Shown here: one piece after another, positions 58,531-64,000 of the stretch
Layout: each line of letters starts with the position of its first letter
How positions within the stretch are numbered: the stretch's first letter is position 1
Assembly: GCA_036278715.1 (NCBI GenBank)
Contig: DASUKN010000100.1
Coordinates: 1-64,000 of the forward strand
Direction: 5' to 3'
From: Udaeobacter sp025935755
GTDB taxonomy: Bacteria; Verrucomicrobiota; Verrucomicrobiia; Chthoniobacterales; UBA10450
DNA length: 64,000 nucleotides
The notes under the pieces: model-generated
The model's input: the letters and a program-made list of their open reading frames with translations, nothing else
Told to the model about the DNA's origin: nothing
The model's database searches: none
Program-made: the position numbers and the translations under genes

Positions 58531-58620
58531 GCCGCGGATCTTGAACAAACGAAGTCGATTACGCAACTAACTTCATGCGCGTCTCCTATTAACGACCGCC
58601 CGGTTCTTCCGCGATGAGCA

Positions 58621-59622
58621 TTAGCGTACAGTTGCCGGCAGGGATGCGCGAATGCGTTGCGAAAACTCCGGTTCCGGAGCGCCATCGGCCGCCCTGGCAT
58701 TCTCGTTGATCAGGGAGCATCGTCGCAGTTCGTCGAACGGCAGCGTCGTGTCCACGCGCCCCGAGTGATAGAGATAGCTGTCGATCAGTCCGTTGAAAAG
58801 ATGGCGGAAATCGAAGCGGCCCTTCCGGCCCGCCGCGTTTGCGTAACGAACGATATTGATGGTGCAGCTGTTGGTCAGCAAATTGTAGAACTCCGGACGG
58901 TCGGCGAGTTCGTTGATCCGTGCCAAATAGACAAGCAACAGCCGTCGCGCATCGTTAGGCGACGTATTAAGCTGATAGAGGTACACCCACTCCCGCCGAT
59001 GAATGGCGCGTACACCTACGATGTCACGCTCCTCGCCCACCACATAGATCAACTCGAATTGTTTAAACAACGAAGCAATCGGGTTGAAGCCTTCGCCGAT
59101 CTCCGGCCTGGTTTCGATCGAGATGCACAATGGCGCGGCGTTGTCGAAGATGAAACTCACGAACGTATGCGCCACTGGCCCCTTGCTCCAGTAGGACACA
59201 AAAAAGTCCAAGCCAACCAGGTGGGAGAGATCCAGCTCGCGCTCTTCATAATGCACGGTGAAATCATCCTGGCTGCGGTAATCGAAGTTTCGGACGCCGA
59301 TTAACCGCACACGGTCACCATCGATGAAGACGCGCGGCATGATGGCAACCTCCGGTCGCCAGTTTCGATCATGCGAGGGCGCGATGGTGAACCACCAGGC
59401 AACGACCCCGAGCACCAGCGCGATTGCCACTGCCGCCATCCACCGCTGCCGCGACACCCAGAACGCCCAAATCGCGAAGGCTGCAAATGCCAACGTCACC
59501 GCCAATCGCAATGCGGGCGACGGCAAATTCGAATAATAGATCGCGAGCGTAGTCCATGTGATGACGACAAATTGGACCGGGACCTTGATTGCCGTGATCA
59601 GGCAGCGAAGCAACGTCGACAT
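58621..59622 (-). CDS. DUF4105 (Lnb N-terminal-like) membrane protein
   Basis: A 333-residue protein. Three N-terminal membrane helices (to about residue 80) come first, then a periplasmic DUF4105 domain. In it are YEERELDLSHLVGLDFFVSY, WSKGPVAHTFVSFIFDN (catalytic-type His) and YNLLTNSCTINIVRYANAAG (catalytic-type Cys). DUF4105 includes the N-terminal part of the lipoprotein N-acyltransferase Lnb, which uses a Cys-His pair. The role here may be acyl transfer, but no C-terminal Lnb part is present. First gene of the minus-strand run with creD. Confidence 0.82.
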   Translation of the reverse strand: MSTLLRCLITAIKVPVQFVVITWTTLAIYYSNLPSPALRLAVTLAFAAFAIWAFWVSRQRWMAAVAIALVLGVVAWWFTIAPSHDRNWRPEVAIMPRVFIDGDRVRLIGVRNFDYRSQDDFTVHYEERELDLSHLVGLDFFVSYWSKGPVAHTFVSFIFDNAAPLCISIETRPEIGEGFNPIASLFKQFELIYVVGEERDIVGVRAIHRREWVYLYQLNTSPNDARRLLLVYLARINELADRPEFYNLLTNSCTINIVRYANAAGRKGRFDFRHLFNGLIDSYLYHSGRVDTTLPFDELRRCSLINENARAADGAPEPEFSQRIRASLPATVR

Positions 59623-59777
59623 GAGACGGCCGTATCAACCAATGCCTTTGCCGAGTGTGAGGTCGGCCGGCGTGGACGGCAAGGGCGAAAAAATGCAGAC
59701 CGCTCGCAACAATCGCTTTTTCGCCGGCCGCATTGTCAAAAAGGCGAATAACTGCATGAAACCCGGTACCGAACTCG

Positions 59778-60524
59778 TTAGGCGGGATGCTGCCACTGCC
59801 GGCGGATGCGATCGGCCTCGCCCATGAAATTCGGATTCCGAATTATTTTCGGAGACTCCACAGGGGCCGAATCAGTTCGCACGAACGTCGACAGGCAATC
59901 AATCAGGCGTCGCCCGCGCCAGTTCACCAGCTCCTGAGCGACGCAATGCAGCCCGTTCTGTTCACACAGCGTGCGAAACACATCCGCTGTCATGCTGGGG
60001 TTCCGATGATGCGCCCAGTCGAGAATCTTCGCCTTGATCAATGGTTTGGTGATTACTTCCGGCAGCCGTTCACGCGGCGAGTTAACGTACTCGCCGAAAT
60101 TCGAATGATGAATGAAACCTTTGCCACCCATTTTCATTTTGGTCCTGAGTTGGCGGAGATATTCTTCGATCACATCACGGTTCGGGTGCACGAACGAATC
60201 GAAACTGAAAACGAAATCCACTGACGAATCCGGAATCATCGACAACGAGCGGCCGTCGTTCAGGACACAGTGAACATGCGTCTGACTCGCAAAACGCTCC
60301 TGGCAGGCATCGATACAGTCAACCGACTTGTCGACGGCCCACAGCTCATTGCAATAATCCTTTAGATAATGCGTCCACCGTCCGAAGCCGGGCGCGATTT
60401 CCAAAATCGTCTCTGCGGGGAGACAGTCGCGAATCCGCGGAAAAATCGTGCCTGCCCATTGCGCCGCAGAGCTGCCCCACGGCAGCGACCATTCCTCACC
60501 CGCCTCTTTCCAGTCGTATTTCAT
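59778..60524 (-). CDS. Class I SAM-dependent methyltransferase
   Basis: A 248-residue methyltransferase. Motif I is ILEIAPGFGRWTHYLKDYC, the acidic motif II region is ELWAVDKSVDCIDACQERF, and VHCVLNDGRSL and VDFVFSFDSFVHPNRDVIEE follow. The C-terminal part (from about 170) may bind the substrate, which cannot be predicted. ATG at 60524. The gene is next to DUF4105 on the same strand after 155 bases. Confidence 0.85.
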   Translation of the reverse strand: MKYDWKEAGEEWSLPWGSSAAQWAGTIFPRIRDCLPAETILEIAPGFGRWTHYLKDYCNELWAVDKSVDCIDACQERFASQTHVHCVLNDGRSLSMIPDSSVDFVFSFDSFVHPNRDVIEEYLRQLRTKMKMGGKGFIHHSNFGEYVNSPRERLPEVITKPLIKAKILDWAHHRNPSMTADVFRTLCEQNGLHCVAQELVNWRGRRLIDCLSTFVRTDSAPVESPKIIRNPNFMGEADRIRRQWQHPA

Positions 60525-60852
60525 TGCACCGCGAACAGATTCATTGCTTCAAGGCGGATTAAATCCGACCGAGCCGCGGATATGAGAATGCAAGAATGCA
60601 CGTCGAGCTGCTGAAGAACCGATATCAAGATGTTAGAGCGATTCATAAACATCCTCCGACCCGGGAAGATTCTGCAACATCAGTTCCTGGCGTCGCAACG
60701 ACTTACTTGAGCGACCGAACCCAGGCAATCGATGAGACTCCAATATGAAGTGACAAGGCACATGTCGGACAATGCGGTCGGAGATTCTACAGGCGAGTTC
60801 GTCGGCTGTTTTCATCGTTCCTTGCGAGGGATTAGAGCGCGTTCATAAGAGA
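60525..60852. other. 328-base intergenic stretch without a supported gene
   Basis: Holds an open frame of 60 codons on the minus strand (60633-60815) with an AAGGA near its ATG, but no recognisable product. Two direct repeats of about 17 bases (TTAGAGCG, then TTCATAA) lie at 60632 and 60833, bracketing that frame. Nothing else stands out. Confidence 0.5.
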
Positions 60853-61401
60853 TTAGCGTCGTGAATTCCGTTCGCCATAGAGCACTTTGTAAGAGGCGAG
60901 CACTTCATCGCGGGCGAGGAATACAATTAGAATTGAAATTATTGCGGACACCAAGCAGAGCGTGCAAAAAGCGTGCAGCACAAACGCCTGCACCCCCACC
61001 AGGGTGAGCCCTGCCATTCCCATACCGGCCACTATCACCCCATACACAAGCACCAGCTTTGGACGCGAGTGCCAACGTTCTGCCGTGCCGGCAAGTGTTG
61101 CAACAAACTCAATAGCATACCCGATCGCACCAAGAGCCGCATCTGGAACAGGTAGCATTGCGGCGACGAAAGAATGTAGGACTCGAGTAGTCCCGTCACC
61201 GAAAAACGGCTCCCATGCTTCCCGGAAAAACCCCGCCTGATATCCCGCTAGATAGCCAGCGATGCAGAATCCCGTTGCTGCCAGAACGGCGACTTGCACT
61301 CTTCTTTTCCAGTGCACTCTATCGCGCTGATCCCGCTGATCGCATGAGGCAGCTCGTTTCGTCTCCCCTGTTTGTCCATCACGACCCATTCTGGGCACCA
61401 T
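60853..61401 (-). CDS. VKOR-family membrane protein lacking loop cysteines
   Basis: About 182 residues from ATG 61401. Hydrophobic helices around VQVAVLAATGFCIAGYLAGY, LGAIGYAIEFVATLAG, LVLVYGVIVAGMGMAGLTLV and the active-site helix FVLHAFCTLCLVSAIISILI match vitamin K epoxide reductase proteins. The CxxC (CTLC) is present. The two cysteines usually found in the first periplasmic loop are absent: that loop reads FREAWEPFFGDGTTRVLHSF. It may still transfer thiols with a partner. N-terminal basic segment uncertain. Convergence or operon relations are not clear. Confidence 0.75.
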   Translation of the reverse strand: MVPRMGRDGQTGETKRAASCDQRDQRDRVHWKRRVQVAVLAATGFCIAGYLAGYQAGFFREAWEPFFGDGTTRVLHSFVAAMLPVPDAALGAIGYAIEFVATLAGTAERWHSRPKLVLVYGVIVAGMGMAGLTLVGVQAFVLHAFCTLCLVSAIISILIVFLARDEVLASYKVLYGERNSRR

Positions 61402-61606
61402 AACTCGCCGCGACCTCCGGCTGTTTCCACGATAAATGGCAGCCCGCGTGAATAAAATCAGATATTCTGCGCAGCGAGGACTACTGAATTCCCTTACCCG
61501 ATGCTGCAAAGAATGTGTTTCACACGAGAAGAAGCACATACGGTGAAGCCCTTCCAGTCTGTGCGGGCTACCAAATCGTGTGACATGTTGAAAGCCATGA
61601 CGCTCC

Positions 61607-63841
61607 TCAAGATGGCACTACGTCGGGGTCGTCCATGACCTCAATCTGGTCATTTTGATTTGTGCCATCGTCCCGGTTTACCTCGCGTAGATCCCAGCAT
61701 GACCGAGTTCCTTCGCGCCAGAACCGAATGGTAACGGCGCAACGGCCAACGCGGAGATGTTGTAACTCGATATCCGGCAGCCAATCTGGGAGCGTGGGAT
61801 TCACGTAAAGACGCTTGTTAGATGCATCGGCTCGGAGTCCCAGGATCGTTCGGATCATGTGAAAAATGCTGCCGGTTGCCCAAGCCTGAGGGATGTTCGC
61901 CCCTCCCGGGTAAAGCACGGGAAAGTCGATCTCGCCTCTTCGTTGCAAGCCTGCAAACACTTCAGGAGGGCGGTAGGCGTCGAAGCGCTCAATGGCGTCA
62001 AAGATCGCGCGGATGACCTGATTGCTTTTCTTTGTTAGGCCGTAATGTTTGAAACCAGCGGCAATAATGCCGTTATCCTGCGGCCAAACGGCTCCGGTCT
62101 GGTAATCGAGAGGATTGTATGCCGGATTGTTGCTGGAGAGCGTTCGAATTCCCCAGCCGCTCCACATGTCAGGTTGCAAAAGCCGTGTAGCGGTACGTTC
62201 CGCTTTATCCTGATCTGCAATCCCGCTCCAGAGGACCTGCCCCGCGTTCGATGTGACAGAGGTGATCTGCTTCTTGCCGGGATCGAGGCCAAAAGCATAA
62301 CAGCCTTCTTTCTCCATCCAAAATGCGTTATTGAACTGCTCTCGCAGCTTCTTTGCCTGCGCATCCAAAGCTTTCGCCCGAGTCTCGTCGCCTAAAACGC
62401 GAAAGGCTTCGGCCATGCGGATTTTCGCGTTGTACACATAACTTTGAAGTGTGCAAAGACCCTTCGGCTGCTGAACCTGGGTGCCATCAGCATACACCAC
62501 CGCGTTACCAGCATCCTTCCACCCAACATTTTCATATCCTAACGAGGAAAAGGTTTTGTACTCCTGGAATCCGTCGCCATCCAAGTCGCCGTATTCGTCG
62601 ATCCATTTGAGACAGTGTTCCGCGACCTGCTGGTATTCTTTGAGTAAAGCGCGATCGCCCGTCCACCGATAGGTTTCCGACAGTACGATCAGATACAGAA
62701 TCGTGGCATCAGCGGTGCCGTAATAAGGGTAAAAAGGAATTTTATGGAACTCCGCTAATTCGCCGAACCGCATTTCGTGCAGGATCTTGCCCGGTTGAGC
62801 ATCCAGCCAATCGTCGCGCTCCTTAGCCTGGTACTCCGCCAGTCGCTTCAGTGCGCCACGGGCGAACCCCGGTGACACCGTCATGTTCTGATACGAGACG
62901 ATCAAACTATCCCGCCCGAAAAGTGCCACGAACCACGGCACCCCAGCCGCGGGCACCCACGCTTCATCGGAGACATCCATATCGTAAATGCGCAAAGCGC
63001 CCATATCCAGCAGGGCTTGGTCGTACATGCGCAGCAGGTCGTTATTCGAGGTCGCCACTCGCGTGCACCGGTCTAACCAGTGGCTCTGTCGCACACCAAA
63101 ATCGGAGCTGGGCTGGCGTTTGCCAGACAGCTCGCCTGCCTTACCTGATCTGCTCGACTGCTGATAGCTGCACGATCCAGGCTGCGGCTTTTTCGTCTCC
63201 TGACCGTGCTCCAACAACAAATCCCCGCACATATGCCAGCATTGGCCATGTTCGAGATTGATTTGAAAGCAGATGCGTCCATTCGCATAACCAACCGGCG
63301 TCTGATCGGAAACGTTGGTGACGTGATAAATTGCAGCGCGGTGGAAGTCCTCGTTATCGTACGACGTGCGAAGTTGCCTCCGATTTTTGTCCCAGACGGT
63401 CTCGGTCTGCCCACGCTGGACAATCTTCTGCGCTTTGACTTCAAAGATGTCCGCGAAGTCTGACCGGATGCAAAGTTCCAGTAGAAAAGTGCCTTTCCTC
63501 CCGTTGTAGTTGGTGACTTCGAGCTCCTCGTGAACCCCGTCAGTGACTATCCTGTCGATGGTAATGTTAAGCGTGTTTTCCTTTATCAGGCCGTCTTGAC
63601 TGTTGATTCGAGGATTGGTCAGATAATGCCGAGCCGCATAAAACGTTAGTTGACTCGAGTTGATCACCTTCAGCGGAACGCGGTTGATAAAGAGGCGATA
63701 AAAACTGATAAAACGTGTGTCCAAAGCATAGACGCCCTCGTCCGTGTTGGCTCGTATGTCGCCTGCGGTTGTAGTCACGATAAACGTGCGTCCCTGGCTA
63801 ATCGTGATGACTGGCGGCCCAACCTTAATCTCTGTCGACAT
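61607..63841 (-). CDS. Amylo-alpha-1,6-glucosidase (glycogen debranching)
   Basis: A 744-residue cytoplasmic enzyme that removes alpha-1,6 branches. The N-terminal GDE_N_bis-type beta domain starts VGPPVITISQGRTFIVTTTA (about 5-250). An (alpha/alpha)6 GDE_C region follows from about 280 with GVPWFVALFGRDSLIVSYQN, HEMRFGELAEFHKIPFYPYY and DGFQEYKTFSSLGYENVGWK. Its C-terminal part has DYQTGAVWPQDNGIIAAGFK and LYPGGANIPQAWATGSIFHM. ATG 63841 is used; the frame is open 45 bases more. It works with the phosphorylase and GH57 enzyme found elsewhere in the window. The 159 bases after it (to 64000) show nothing clear. Confidence 0.93.
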   Translation of the reverse strand: MSTEIKVGPPVITISQGRTFIVTTTAGDIRANTDEGVYALDTRFISFYRLFINRVPLKVINSSQLTFYAARHYLTNPRINSQDGLIKENTLNITIDRIVTDGVHEELEVTNYNGRKGTFLLELCIRSDFADIFEVKAQKIVQRGQTETVWDKNRRQLRTSYDNEDFHRAAIYHVTNVSDQTPVGYANGRICFQINLEHGQCWHMCGDLLLEHGQETKKPQPGSCSYQQSSRSGKAGELSGKRQPSSDFGVRQSHWLDRCTRVATSNNDLLRMYDQALLDMGALRIYDMDVSDEAWVPAAGVPWFVALFGRDSLIVSYQNMTVSPGFARGALKRLAEYQAKERDDWLDAQPGKILHEMRFGELAEFHKIPFYPYYGTADATILYLIVLSETYRWTGDRALLKEYQQVAEHCLKWIDEYGDLDGDGFQEYKTFSSLGYENVGWKDAGNAVVYADGTQVQQPKGLCTLQSYVYNAKIRMAEAFRVLGDETRAKALDAQAKKLREQFNNAFWMEKEGCYAFGLDPGKKQITSVTSNAGQVLWSGIADQDKAERTATRLLQPDMWSGWGIRTLSSNNPAYNPLDYQTGAVWPQDNGIIAAGFKHYGLTKKSNQVIRAIFDAIERFDAYRPPEVFAGLQRRGEIDFPVLYPGGANIPQAWATGSIFHMIRTILGLRADASNKRLYVNPTLPDWLPDIELQHLRVGRCAVTIRFWREGTRSCWDLREVNRDDGTNQNDQIEVMDDPDVVPS

Positions 63842-64000
63842 ACGTTGTATTTTCCTGCAGCAAGAAACCGGCTCAAGCGCCGGCAACTGCGTCTCCTATA
63901 TATCCATCGCTGATGATCCCCTTCAGGGTTGTTTACTCGTTTGCGTGAGGAAACTGTGTGTCCTGATGCCGGGCTCTTCATTGCACCTTCCGATCGATTC

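Noticed and set aside
60633..60815. 60-codon minus-strand frame in the gap after the methyltransferase
   Set aside because: An AAGGA precedes its ATG, but there is no family, no membrane or signal feature and no operon link.

Overview
The window reads as chromosomal DNA of a free-living Gram-negative bacterium, most likely a soil Verrucomicrobiota of the Chthoniobacterales/Spartobacteria type. The grounds are a fused LpxC-FabZ lipid A/fatty acid enzyme followed by LpxA, DUF6249 and DUF5056-like membrane proteins beside an ECF sigma factor, S74-chaperone fibre proteins, several start codons other than ATG, and intergenic DNA full of short palindromic repeats. This placement is an inference from gene content; no rRNA is present to confirm it.

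Layout. 1-6.5 kb: 3' part of aroB, a secreted amidase, a YmdB-type phosphodiesterase, a TPR protein, infC (apparently with a non-AUG start), a DsbA-like protein and a rhomboid protease. 6.7-18.6 kb: alpha-glucan phosphorylase, an M19 dipeptidase, a LuxR-type regulator with an altered receiver, a large secreted DUF11 protein, a beta-CASP nuclease, exonuclease III and a DCC/lipase-maturation-factor fusion. 18.6-25.6 kb: infA, a YqjD/YqjE/YqjK-like membrane stress operon, two PilT-type ATPases, and two S74 fibre genes, one broken and one intact. 25.6-32.3 kb: a zinc alcohol dehydrogenase, a tandem repeat block, and a MarR-MFP-RND efflux operon with a clear operator palindrome. 32.3-41 kb: a GT39 glycosyltransferase, then the translation/RNA cluster nusA-infB-rbfA-nrnA-truB-ribF. 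41-46.6 kb: a DUF6249/ECF sigma/anti-sigma-like operon, tRNA-Gly(GCC), a broken GIY-YIG gene, prmA, a two-domain nucleoside diphosphate kinase and an aspartate aminotransferase. 46.6-54 kb: a GH57 enzyme, a secreted FlgD-Ig-like protein, lpxC-fabZ, lpxA, a PIN remnant and recN. 54-64 kb: an acetate-type transporter, an FAD oxidoreductase, a minus-strand run of DUF4105, CreD, a T4-gp19-like tube protein and a small NTF2-like protein, then a methyltransferase, a VKOR-like protein and amylo-alpha-1,6-glucosidase.

How the genes connect. Glycogen or maltodextrin turnover is represented three times: phosphorylase, GH57 branching-type enzyme and debranching enzyme, at separate loci. Translation and RNA genes are spread out: infA and infC stand alone, and nusA-infB lacks rimP in front. 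Envelope functions recur throughout (lipid A, amidase, CreD, DUF4105, rhomboid, YqjD-like, RND pump).

The most unusual content is in the repeats and oddities. One set is of GTAG-headed REP-like palindromes whose stems differ from locus to locus. One of these has been amplified together with the 3' tail of the RND pump gene. A second set is of about 40-125 bp MITE-like elements with GTCATyCCGAGCGAAG-type ends, seven copies between 37 and 51 kb, which supply a stop codon for one gene and a start codon for another. Other notable points are an orphan contractile-tail tube gene in a CreD operon, the fibre paralogue pair, and the infC start.
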